The translations under genes were made by a program, and so were the position numbers. 64,000 nucleotides of DNA, taken from positions 186,001 through 250,000 of the forward strand of contig NZ_CP121689.1 in the NCBI RefSeq assembly GCF_038396615.1, in the 5' to 3' direction. The notes under the pieces were generated by a model, which was not told where the DNA came from, did no database searches, and saw only the letters and a program-made list of their open reading frames with translations. The stretch is from Thermatribacter velox. Its GTDB lineage: Bacteria; Atribacterota; Atribacteria; Atribacterales; Thermatribacteraceae. This document shows, one piece after another, positions 51,876-60,420 of the stretch (its first letter is position 1; every line of letters starts with the position of its first letter).

Positions 51876-52598
51876 TGGTATTTAGCGCAAAAGCTTTGTG
51901 CGACGGCTTTTCAGATTGAAGATACACGTTTTCACTTCCGGCACATTTTCCAGTGCATTCCATAACTCAAAGAATCCAAACCCTATGTTTTTCCAGTTTT
52001 AACCAGCATAGCAATATCGCTTACTCTGGTTTGCTGAAGCCCCAAATTATCGGGATTTTTGCCTCATACTTTTTCGAGAAAGAAAATTATAATTGAATGT
52101 CGTTTTTGTCTTGCGTTCTCTTTATTGAAGGAAGTGTTTCTCTGCTTCTCACTGCTTTGTTTTGTGGCTCTTTTAGGGGCTAAAGGAATCTGAAAAGCTG
52201 GTGAACGTTTCTTCGAGCCTTGCTGTCGGTTTACAAAAATTTTTATCTTTTCCGTCAGAACGTCAGAAATTGACATTGCTTACCGGTAGAATCAAGTACA
52301 CAATGGGTGTACTGTGGCTGTCTATGCTCCTTTCCATCAAGGTTATAGGCATGATTGGCGCTTGGAAAAGATGGCGAAGGAGAGACTCCGCGGACCTTGT
52401 CGGAGAAGCGCTCTTCTTTTTGTGAAGAGATTTTGTTTCAGACCTTGCGGGCACTGGCCTTGCAGGCAGAAATGAGTCGGGAAGATGCTGAATTTATACA
52501 GGGTTTGAGAATGCTTTTTCGGGAGCAGTTAGTAGAAAAGAAAAACTTGTTTGAGAGATGATGAAGACAAAGAAAGAGCGTCCAGGGGAGGTGGTATC
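51876..52598. other. Stretch with coding remnants and no intact gene
   Basis: On the minus strand about 52050-51890 reads LQQTRVSDIAMLVKTGK, then, after a one-base shift, IGFGFFELWNALENVPEVK and a stop. It looks like a decayed small gene, either a helix-turn-helix protein or a nucleotidyltransferase; I cannot decide. On the plus strand 52400-52561 gives a helical frame ending REDAEFIQGLRMLFREQL with no clear start. Nothing else is supported. Confidence 0.35.
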
Positions 52599-52799
52599 AT
52601 GCTTGTTTGGGGTCGCTCGGATGATAACGGAAAGAGAATTTGCAGAACCTGCAATGGAACCGGACGCTGCCACCACTGTCGTGGTTCGGGTCTCAAATAT
52701 TACTCTGGTTACGGAAGGCCGCACAGTAAGGATCCCTGTCCCTGGTGCTATGGCACGGGCGTTTGCCGTTACTGTCGGGGTACTGGTAGGCGTTGGTAG
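52599..52799 (+). CDS. Small DnaJ-type zinc-finger protein
   Basis: A 66-residue protein with four CxxC pairs arranged CRTCNGTGRCHHCRGSG and CPWCYGTGVCRYCRGTG, the CxxCxGxG pattern of the DnaJ cysteine-rich domain, likely binding two zinc ions. There is no J domain. ATG 52599 follows GGGGAGGTGGTATC at ideal spacing, supporting expression. Such stand-alone cysteine-rich domains may be chaperone-like or nucleic-acid-binding. It is isolated between remnants. Confidence 0.75.
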   Translation: MLVWGRSDDNGKRICRTCNGTGRCHHCRGSGLKYYSGYGRPHSKDPCPWCYGTGVCRYCRGTGRRW

Positions 52800-53151
52800 G
52801 TTGTAGTTTGCTTTGTGGCGCTTTTTCGCTTGCTATAAAGAGCAGCCGCCAAAGCCTCTGGCTGCCTTTGGGAAGTACTCCGATATGTTGTAGCTGATGG
52901 GTATTGAGCCACTGGATTTTGGAGAGAATAGCTCCGGGACGAGGTACGGGTGAAAGTGGTGCAGGCAATTGGCTAAAGCAGGAGAGATTGTGTTAGTTTA
53001 TGCTTTGGAGTATAGTTTTGTAGAACACTGGCTCGAGCATAGAGGAAGCTTACCCTAAATAGGAAGTCTTTGGGTAGAGGACAATAGTAGTTACTGGAGA
53101 AGTGAGCGCTCATATTCAGTGGAATATTCAGTGGATAAAGAGGTGATGAGT
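52800..53151. other. Intergenic stretch with partial similarity to the fmdB-like 3' end
   Basis: No gene supported. Bases 52843-52890 (gagcagccgccaaagcc onwards) resemble the 3' end of the FmdB-like gene at 53990-54040, reading on the minus strand as ARGFGGCSL and a stop. This suggests a decayed second copy of that gene. Confidence 0.35.
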
Positions 53152-53382
53152 TTGAGGTTAAGTTATCGCGTCTTGCTTCGAAGGGAGCCGGAAGGGGGTT
53201 ACACAGTGGTAGTTCCTTCTCTTCCAGGGTGTGTTACTTATGGTGAAACAATAGAAGAGGCGATAGCAATGGCAAGGGAAGCTATAGAACTCTATGTAGA
53301 GAGCCTGCGGGAACATGGGGAAGAAATACCGACAGAAGAAGGGACCCTGGAGTACATGTTAACCGTGGAAACCCATGCATAG
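53152..53382 (+). CDS. hicB: HicB-family antitoxin
   Basis: About 76 residues. TTG 53152 gives MRLSYRVLLRREPEGGYTVV and has AGAGGTGATGAG upstream; ATG 53146 is an alternative. The partial RNase-H fold signature PSLPGCVTYGETIEEAIA (about 24-41) and REAIELYVESL are typical. No C-terminal DNA-binding domain is present, so this is the short HicB type. It precedes and overlaps hicA by 8 nt. Confidence 0.92.
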   Translation: MRLSYRVLLRREPEGGYTVVVPSLPGCVTYGETIEEAIAMAREAIELYVESLREHGEEIPTEEGTLEYMLTVETHA

Positions 53383-53599
53383 CTTCCCATCACTCACCCC
53401 TGAAAAAGTTATCAGGATCCTTGAAAAGAAAGGGTTTGTGCTGGATAGAGTGAGGGGAAGCCACCATATTTACTATCACCCGGAGACGAAAAGAAGAGTT
53501 ACTGTTCCCCGGCACAAAAAGGATTTGCCAAAAGGCACCTTGTTCGAAATTTTGAAGCAAGCAGGTATCACCAGAGAAGAACTGAAAAATTTGTTATGA
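53375..53599 (+). CDS. hicA: HicA-family mRNA interferase toxin
   Basis: 74 residues with the dsRBD-like HicA fold: LTPEKVIRILEKKGFVLDRV, GSHHIYYHP (catalytic His region) and RVTVPRHKKDLPKGTL. The catalytic His in RGSHH is present, so the toxin is probably active. ATG 53375 lies within the end of hicB. Order antitoxin-toxin is common outside enterobacteria. Confidence 0.92.
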   Translation: MHSFPSLTPEKVIRILEKKGFVLDRVRGSHHIYYHPETKRRVTVPRHKKDLPKGTLFEILKQAGITREELKNLL

Positions 53600-53975
53600 G
53601 TCCAAAACAGGGATGTATGTTTTTATTCCACTCAAATTTGCCACGTTTTCACTTCTGGGCTTCGTCTATCTTTAGAGTATGTCTGAAATGTTGACACTCA
53701 GCAAAAGATTTTTTTAGAAGTAAAAGTGTTTACTTTTTACAATCATCTCTGAAGCTTTAATCAGGTTGGGGTGGGTTAGCGGAAAGTTTAAACTGTAGTG
53801 AGTGCAGGAGATTTTCAGATTTCAAACCTTTCTGTTTTTGGGGAAAAAGCTACCTATGCGCTTATGGCAGGATGCATCGTATGGCCGGAAAGTATTAAAA
53901 TGGGAACGCAGTTAGTATTTGAGCAAGGATTAGCCCCGGAAAACCTGCTTTCTTGGGGTTTTCTGGGGCAGTTTT
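53600..53975. other. Intergenic stretch without supported features
   Basis: About 375 nt between hicA and the convergent FmdB-like gene. Short frames only, no terminator with convincing T tract, no repeat of the hairpin family seen. Confidence 0.3.
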
Positions 53976-54182
53976 TTACGAGCAGCAAGAGCAGCCGCCG
54001 AAAGCTCCGCTGTGGCCGCCTTTTGGGGAACAACCCAGCATGAAACCTCCAAATACCTGAGTGAGCTCCTTGCTCCCGCATTGAGGGCAGGTGAGGTCAA
54101 GACCCCGTTCTTTCTCTTCAATCGAGGCTTTAACTTCCATAGAACTTCCACACTGCTTGCAACGATACTCGTAAGTTGGCAT
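53976..54182 (-). CDS. FmdB-type zinc-ribbon protein
   Basis: A 68-residue protein beginning MPTYEYRCKQCGSSMEV, the exact FmdB/CxxC_CxxC_SSSS family opening. The second pair is LTCPQCGSKEL (about 30-40). The C terminus is glycine/cysteine-rich (GGHSGAFGGCSCCS). ATG 54182 follows AAAGGGGAGAAGGC. Probably a regulatory or accessory zinc protein; the name comes from formamidase operons and does not establish function. Confidence 0.9.
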   Translation of the reverse strand: MPTYEYRCKQCGSSMEVKASIEEKERGLDLTCPQCGSKELTQVFGGFMLGCSPKGGHSGAFGGCSCCS

Positions 54183-54649
54183 TGCCTTCTCCCCTTTCTG
54201 TAGGTTTTTATTTTCTATTTAAAACCGAAAAAAGGAAAAATTCTTCCCCCGGTAGGGGGGTTGTCCGAATTTTTGCTGAAAAATGGGTTTCGCCAGCATC
54301 CAGCGTCGGTTTTTGACGCTGCGCAGGTTTTACAATAATTATTTTAAATTCTCACCTTGAGAAGCAAAAAGTGAGTTTTCGAGCGTTCTTCTTTTGTTCT
54401 GCAGTGAATATTTTGTTGAGTTTTTGTTGTTGACGGGAAAACCTTTATGGGCTTCCAGATTGTGGCTACTTTTGATTTTTTGCGTTATCGGGAATTCTGG
54501 AAAGGAATTTGTGCTTAATATTTGCAAGGAGGTGGTATTGGCACAAGGGAACTTTTATATCCGGTTACGTTGTGTTTTGAACTTGCCGGTCAGTTGAGTG
54601 TTTTAAAAGGAGATGTTTTAAGCGAAACTTGAAAATGGAGGGATGCATT
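54183..54649 (+). promoter_or_regulatory. Long leader region of katG
   Basis: Contains a hairpin AGCGTC-GGTTTTT-GACGCT (54302-54320), whose 7-nt loop matches the repeat-mosaic family, overlapping a possible -35 TTGACG with TAATTA 17 nt on. A 19-codon frame (TTG 54538 to TGA 54595-54597) follows a perfect AAGGAGGTGGTA ribosome site and could be a leader peptide. No PerR or Fur box was recognised with confidence. Confidence 0.4.
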
Positions 54650-56836
54650 GTGGAAGAGCGGAAGGTAAAACCGAGGAAAAGATGGCTTACCGATTGGTGG
54701 CCAAACAGATTAAATCTCAAAATTCTCCGCCAGAATTGCCCCAACTCCAATCCCTATGGCCCTGACTACAACTATCTTAGGGAAGTGGAGGGGTTGGATG
54801 TTGATGCCGTCATCAAGGACCTGAAGGAGCTCATGAAGACGCCTCAGGACTGGTGGCCGGCTGATTTTGGGCACTATGGCCCTCTTTTTATCCGTCTGGC
54901 CTGGCACAGCGCTGGAAGTTATAGGATTCATGATGGAAGAGGTGGAGCGAGGGACGGCAGTATCCGCTTTCCACCCCGGATTAATTGGCCTGACAACATC
55001 AGCCTTGATAAAGCCATAAGGTTACTTTGGCCGATTAAGAAAAAATATGGCAGAAAACTTTCCTGGGCAGACTTAATCATCATGGCTGGAACTGTAGCAC
55101 TTGAGGATATGGGTGTGAAGATAATTGGGTTCTCTTTGGGCAGAGAGGATATTTACGAACCCGATGAAAGTCCGGATTGGGGACCTGAAGAAAAGATGCT
55201 TACCGGGAAAGAGCGCTTCAGAGGAGGAGAACTTGAAAGACCCTATGCCGCTACTGAGATGGGCCTTATCTATGTAAACCCAGAAGGTCCAGGAGGGAAT
55301 CCAGACCCGGTTGAATCTGCCAAAGAAATCAGGGTTGCTTTTGCCAGGATGGGCATGAACGATGAAGAGACGGTGGCGCTCATTGCTGGTGGCCACAGCT
55401 TTGGGAAATGTCACGGTGCAGGTCCAGATAAGCACCTTGGTCCAGACCCCAGCTCTTCGCCCATTGAATCCCAGGGATTGGGATGGAAGTACGGTTATAA
55501 AAGCGGTAAAGGCCCTGATACCTTTACTTCAGGATTTGAGGTTATCTGGTCACCCACACCAACCCGGTTTGGGCTTCAGTATCTGCGCATTCTGTTAGAA
55601 AACGAGTGGGAACTTGAAAAAAGCCCTGCCGGCAAGAACCAGTGGGTTGCCAAAGATAGTCCGGCAATCGTCCCTGACGCGCACGACCCGCAAAGAAAGC
55701 ACAAACCGAAAATGCTCACCGCCGATTTGGCCTTGAAATTTGACCCCGTTTATTCAAAGATAGCCAAGAGATTTCTTGAAAACCCACAGGAGTTCGAACA
55801 GGCTTTTGCCCGGGCATGGTTCAAGCTTACTCATCGTGATATGGGTCCAAAAGCGTGTTATGCTGGTCCTTACGTTCCCGAAGAGGAATTTATCTGGCAG
55901 GATCCTCTTCCCGCGCGTAGCTATGAGCTGATTGATGATACCGATGTGGCTGAACTCAAAAAGACAGTGCTTGCTTCGGGTTTGAGTATTCCTCAGCTTG
56001 TTTATACTGCCTGGTCTTCAGCGTCAACGTATCGCAATTCTGACCGTCGGGGAGGAGCCAATGGAGCACGAATCAGGCTATATCCCTTGAATCAGTGGGC
56101 AGTAAACCACCCGGATGAGTTGAAAGACATAATTGCTACCTATGAGAAAATTCAGCAGGAATTCAATCAGGAGCAGGAGAAAAAGGGTTCCAGAAAGCGA
56201 GTTTCTTTAGCTGACCTGATAGTGCTTGGTGGTTGTGCGGCTTTAGAAGCTGCTGCGCAGAAAGCGGGCTTCAACGTGCAGGTTCCATTTACACCGGGTA
56301 GGGTAGATGCTTCGCAAGAACAGGTTGATGTAGAGTTCTATAAAGAGATAGAACCCTTCGCTGATGGTTTCCGGAACTATTTCAGAGATCCTGCTGACAT
56401 TAATGAGGGGGACGTTTACACCACTCCTGAATACTTCCTGGTTGATAAGGCCCAACTGCTGACACTTACCGTGCCAGAACTGGTGGTGCTGGTAGGTGGC
56501 CTGAGGGTTCTGGGGGCTACTTACAGGTACGAGAAATATGGAGTTTTGACCGATAATCCGGGGGTTTTGACCAACGATTTCTTTGTAAACCTGCTTTCCA
56601 TGGACATTGAATGGGTACCAGCTGATGACTACCGTTACCTCTTTAAAGGGTATGACCGAAAGAGTGGAGAGCTGCGGTGGAGTGCAACCAGGGTAGACCT
56701 GATTTTTGGGCATCACGACGAACTGAGAGCGGTTGCAGAGGTTTATGCAAGTGATGATGCCAAAGAGAAGTTAGTACGTGATTTCATCGCAGCCTGGAAT
56801 AAAGTAATGAACCTGGACAGATTCGACCTTAAATGA
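54650..56836 (+). CDS. katG: Catalase-peroxidase
   Basis: Bifunctional haem catalase-peroxidase of about 728 residues removing hydrogen peroxide. GTG 54650 is chosen: GGAGGG lies 6 nt before it. The N-terminal haem domain has the distal [11 protein letters not shown] (Arg, Trp, His) and proximal [10 protein letters not shown]. The Trp-Tyr-Met crosslink residues that give catalase activity are present in [17 protein letters not shown] and RMGMNDEE. The C-terminal half is the duplicated, haem-free domain ([20 protein letters not shown]). It stands alone between accessory genes, and in an apparent anaerobe would serve oxygen defence. Confidence 0.96.
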   Translation: MEERKVKPRKRWLTDWWPNRLNLKILRQNCPNSNPYGPDYNYLREVEGLDVDAVIKDLKELMKTPQDWWPADFGHYGPLFIRLAWHSAGSYRIHDGRGGARDGSIRFPPRINWPDNISLDKAIRLLWPIKKKYGRKLSWADLIIMAGTVALEDMGVKIIGFSLGREDIYEPDESPDWGPEEKMLTGKERFRGGELERPYAATEMGLIYVNPEGPGGNPDPVESAKEIRVAFARMGMNDEETVALIAGGHSFGKCHGAGPDKHLGPDPSSSPIESQGLGWKYGYKSGKGPDTFTSGFEVIWSPTPTRFGLQYLRILLENEWELEKSPAGKNQWVAKDSPAIVPDAHDPQRKHKPKMLTADLALKFDPVYSKIAKRFLENPQEFEQAFARAWFKLTHRDMGPKACYAGPYVPEEEFIWQDPLPARSYELIDDTDVAELKKTVLASGLSIPQLVYTAWSSASTYRNSDRRGGANGARIRLYPLNQWAVNHPDELKDIIATYEKIQQEFNQEQEKKGSRKRVSLADLIVLGGCAALEAAAQKAGFNVQVPFTPGRVDASQEQVDVEFYKEIEPFADGFRNYFRDPADINEGDVYTTPEYFLVDKAQLLTLTVPELVVLVGGLRVLGATYRYEKYGVLTDNPGVLTNDFFVNLLSMDIEWVPADDYRYLFKGYDRKSGELRWSATRVDLIFGHHDELRAVAEVYASDDAKEKLVRDFIAAWNKVMNLDRFDLK

Positions 56837-57049
56837 GGAACTTTGGTTGGGTAAATTTCCTGAGGGGCTTTTTGAGAGACCCCCTCCCGGGAAGAATTTT
56901 TGGAATTTTGCTTTTGAGTGATTGGTTGTATTAGCAGATAAATGCAAAGTTTTGCTGGGATAGAGCTTACGGTGAACACTTTTATAAAGAACAAAATATT
57001 ACTTGACAAATCCTATGAAATGCTGGAAATTTTGAGTCTAATGTCCTAA
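56837..57049. other. Spacer between katG and the DUF262 remnant
   Basis: About 210 nt, AT-rich towards the right. A weak GGGGC..GACCCC-type hairpin at about 56857-56885 may terminate katG. No gene seen. Confidence 0.3.
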
Positions 57050-58420
57050 AGTGCTTTAGGAGCTGTTTTAAGGTTATTCATTCTCGGTATTTTATATGAA
57101 AAGTTTTTAGAAAGTTATCCTATAACTGCTCTCGAAATTTCGGCTTCAGCAGACGAGGAGCAGGTTTCTGAAATTTTTGTGCGAATTAACAGTCAGGGTC
57201 GTACTCTTAACCAGGCGGATTTTATCCTTACTTTGATGTCGGTTTTCTGGGATGATGGTCGTAAAGAACTGGAGGATTTTGCTCGTCAAGCTAAAACACA
57301 TTCTCTTGATGGTCGGCTCTCGCCGTATAATCCCCTTTTTCAACCTCTTCCAGATCAGCTGCTTAGAGTAGGTATTGTGTTGGCCTTTCGGCGTGCCAGA
57401 TTGGAGCACGTTTATTCTATATTGCGTGGTAAGGACCTTCAAACTGGTGAATTTTCTGTGGAACGTCGTGAACAGCAATTTGCATTGTTGCGTGAGGCTC
57501 AGGGGTATGTTTTGGACCTTCAAAATTGGCATGACTTTCTTCAAGTTATTAACCGGGATGGATGCGTGCATCCTCGTCTTATTTCTTCACAAACAGCCTT
57601 TGTGTATACTTATGCTTTATGACTTATTGGTAAGCGTGATTTTGGTGTAGATCATTACACTCTACGAAATCTTTTGGCTCGATGGTTTTTTATGTCTTCA
57701 TTGACGGGACGCTATTCCAGTTCGCCTGAGACGAGGATGGAGCAAGATCTTTCTTTATTGCGTGGCAAAGCCAGTAAAGAGGACTTTATTCATGCACTTG
57801 AGCAAGAAATGCGCGCTGTGCTCACTCCTGACTACTGGGAGGTAACTCTTCCCAACGAGCTAAACAGCGCGTCAGCACGTAATACAGCCCAACTAACCTA
57901 TTATGCGGCTCTTTGCATTTCGGACGTATTGGTACTTTATTCAAATATGAAGGTGCGATAAATGTTGAATCCTGCTTTCCGTTTTGTCAAAAGCTCCCTG
58001 GAACGGCACCATCTTTTTACCCGTGATTAATTGCGGCGGGTGGGAATAATAGAGAAACGGGATGTTAACCAGGTTGCCAATTACGCCTTAGTGGAGTGGC
58101 AGGATAACGTTGCTATAAGTGACAAGGCTCCACACGAGTATGTACCTTTGCTCGAAGGTCGCTTTAAAAAAGAGGATCTCGAGAAGATGTACCGCTATCA
58201 TGCTCTGCCGAAAGGGTAGTATCACATGAGTTATTTTGATTTTCCAAACGAGCGAGGCAAGTGCATCGCAGCTACCATTCGCAGGGGTTTCAAGCGTTTG
58301 CAAAGCGAAAGTAATCCATCTGGGGTAATGAGCAGAATCGAAGCAAGAACTCTTTTGGGCTTTTGTGCAGGATTTCACCTTGAGAGTTTGTCAGATTTTG
58401 TGAGTTGCAAGGTTTCATAA
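57050..58420 (+). pseudogene. Broken DUF262/DUF1524 (GmrSD-like) type IV restriction gene
   Basis: One reading frame runs for about 1.37 kb with GmrS/GmrD-family residues throughout: DEEQVSEIFVRINSQGRTLN, QADFILTLMSVFWDDG, QLLRVGIVLAFRRARL, LLARWFFMSSLTGRYSSSPE, SSLERHHLF (HNH-type DUF1524 motif) and NQVANYALVEWQDN. It is broken by four in-frame stops (TGA 57620, TAA 57959, TAA 58028, TAG 58217) and lacks the N-terminal roughly 200 residues with the DGQQR motif. Family GmrSD enzymes cut modified phage DNA. All three stop codon types occur, so recoding is unlikely and loss by point mutation is the simplest reading. Confidence 0.85.
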
Positions 58421-58531
58421 AAGCTTGCCTCTTTCTTGTTTCTCATTTTCTTGGAAATTTAATTTGCTTTATATATAGGTCTGTCATAGATCAGCTTTAA
58501 TTCCAGGAGTTGGGCAGGGGCATTTTCGTAG

Positions 58532-60286
58532 TTATTTGAAAATGTTTCTATGGTCTTCATTACTTAGGGGTGTTCCTGCTTTTATGTGATATTGAATGTT
58601 GTTTGTATTGCAAAAATCTATTACCTTACGGGCTATTGCTTCATAGAATTCTTGGCTATTTTTCCAGTTATGCGAATTTCTACCACAATAATTGACCAGT
58701 TTGTTGTAATTTAGCTTTCCAAATATTATTTTTTTTGCAAAATGAATTTTTTCAAGAATTTTTTCGATTTGAGCAGCGTCAGGGTCTAATTCGGGTGTAG
58801 GATATGGTTCTATGCTAACCCATGTTTTTAGTCCAGCTTTCGCAAGTTTTTTAAGGCTTTCTACTCTTGTTTCGTATGAGGATGAATAAGGTTCGTATTG
58901 TTCTTTAAAGTTATTGTTAAGTGAGACAAGGGTTATTCCATACTCATTATTTTTGGAAAATCTTTGGGTGTTTAGGAGATCATCGGGATATATACCCTTT
59001 GTGAGGATTGTGACCCTTATTCCGTCACGATTTAATCGTTCAATTATTTTGAGAGTTAGGTCTTTGATATCTGGAATAATCCTGTCTTTTTCTGCATCAT
59101 ACATAAATGGATCTGTCATAAAACATAGGTGGACAAAATCAATTTGGTTTTTATACTTTGGGATTTCCTTTTCTAGTAAGTCTAAGGCATTTTTAACGAG
59201 TTTTGGTTTTCTCCAGTCTTCGTAATCTTTAATCCATCCAAACTTCCTTGCCATCATCATTGCATAGCAGGGGAACCGACAACCGTGTTTACAACCAACG
59301 ATGTGGTTTATAGTCCAATCTCCATATTCAACTTTGGTTTTGTATAGGAGAGATTTTCTTGCGATGCATTCTATTTCTTGTGAAAACGTTATGAGGGCGT
59401 TTTTGTAAAACTCTTTACCGCCAAACAAGGTTTTACCTCGTTGTCTTTCTTTTTCCCTTGCATAAATATCTTTCACTATTTTGGTTATGTTGGATTTCTT
59501 GGAAGCAAACAGTAAATAATAGAGGACATCATTTCGGTTCGAATACGGCAGGTCATAAGCAACTACTTCCATATTATCGGACGTAAAAATTTGACAGTAG
59601 GATTTCATTAGCTCTACATCGTCTTTTTTAACAAAATCTATATCTTCTCCCATAAATTCTATAAACGTTTCCACTGTTTTTATTTCCCTATGAGTTAAAC
59701 TTTTTCCTTCAAGTGCTTTTCTTGCTACACCACCTGTTCTTCGAACGCCCTCTAAGATGTAATTGTAAAGGATGTCTTTACGGTTTTTTAGTTCGAGGAT
59801 TTTCTTAAGGTTTTCTTTCTTAAGCTGAATGCCTGTTGGATCGATCAGAACAAAAAGTGGGTTTTTGGGAGTGTTTTTGATCTGCTTAATAATATCGTTT
59901 ATTGCTGAGTTTGCATCTTTATTAAAGTAGAATAATTTAACGCTTTTTTTAAGTTCTTTATTTTGATTAAGAAAATCGTCAATGTGTACTTTTAATGCGT
60001 GATAATTATTCCTATTTTTTTCCACCAAGAATAACTTAATTTCCAGATCGGTTCTTAGCAATTCCGCCTTGGTGTTAATTGCATCAAGAAAGATAAGCGG
60101 AGATCCGCTGCTTCCATCATTGTACTTACCCTTTCCAGCAAACAAGTCTATTACGTACCACTCGTTAGATGCCCAATTCTGCTTGTTCCAGATGGTGAGC
60201 CACACTTCAAAAACCTTTTTCAATATTTTAAGCTTCATTTGTGTTGCAGGTCTATTCGATAAATCCCAAAGATCATTTCCCACCAT
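58532..60286 (-). CDS. Fusion of TcmP-like (three-Cys-motif partner) domain and three-Cys radical-SAM-like domain
   Basis: 584 residues, intact, clearly more AT-rich than its surroundings. N-terminal half (about 1-300): methyltransferase-like Rossmann domain with WYVIDLFAGKGKYNDGSSGS (motif I), LFLVEKN, and FVLIDPTG, the layout of three-Cys-motif partner (TcmP) proteins. C-terminal half (about 310-584): VGCKHGCRFPCYAMMMA gives a C-x3-C-x3-C cluster, followed by FMTDPF, VTILTKG, GITLVSLN and WVSIEPYPTPE, a radical-SAM barrel pattern close to SPL-like/phage Gp37-Gp68 proteins. ATG 60286 follows GAAGGATGAAG. The two parts are normally separate neighbouring genes. Function unknown; a DNA/RNA-modification or defence role is inference from the neighbouring broken restriction gene. 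Confidence 0.8.
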   Translation of the reverse strand: MVGNDLWDLSNRPATQMKLKILKKVFEVWLTIWNKQNWASNEWYVIDLFAGKGKYNDGSSGSPLIFLDAINTKAELLRTDLEIKLFLVEKNRNNYHALKVHIDDFLNQNKELKKSVKLFYFNKDANSAINDIIKQIKNTPKNPLFVLIDPTGIQLKKENLKKILELKNRKDILYNYILEGVRRTGGVARKALEGKSLTHREIKTVETFIEFMGEDIDFVKKDDVELMKSYCQIFTSDNMEVVAYDLPYSNRNDVLYYLLFASKKSNITKIVKDIYAREKERQRGKTLFGGKEFYKNALITFSQEIECIARKSLLYKTKVEYGDWTINHIVGCKHGCRFPCYAMMMARKFGWIKDYEDWRKPKLVKNALDLLEKEIPKYKNQIDFVHLCFMTDPFMYDAEKDRIIPDIKDLTLKIIERLNRDGIRVTILTKGIYPDDLLNTQRFSKNNEYGITLVSLNNNFKEQYEPYSSSYETRVESLKKLAKAGLKTWVSIEPYPTPELDPDAAQIEKILEKIHFAKKIIFGKLNYNKLVNYCGRNSHNWKNSQEFYEAIARKVIDFCNTNNIQYHIKAGTPLSNEDHRNIFK

Positions 60287-60377
60287 ATATCTTCATCCTT
60301 CATCTCCCTCTCTCATTATAACATTTTCAGAAGTTATTCCTTTCTTTCATTCGAAAGCCACAGTTCCGGTGAAGTGC

Positions 60378-60383
60378 TATAAT
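60378..60383 (+). promoter_or_regulatory. -10 element before the second sugar ABC operon
   Basis: TATAAT 38 nt upstream of the binding-protein start; the -35 region at 16-17 nt (gccaca) is poor, so an activator may be required. Confidence 0.45.
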
Positions 60384-60420
60384 AAATATGCAGTAATTCC
60401 TCAATGAGGAGGGGGTAGCA

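Noticed and set aside
51890-52050. Second MNT nucleotidyltransferase remnant
   Set aside because: The segment VSDIAMLVKTGK could equally be a helix-turn-helix; without the GSxxRG motif the assignment is not supportable.
57050-58420. Programmed stop-codon readthrough or an alternative genetic code in the DUF262 gene
   Set aside because: TGA, TAA and TAG are all involved and all three serve as normal stops in neighbouring genes; the N-terminal active region is also missing.
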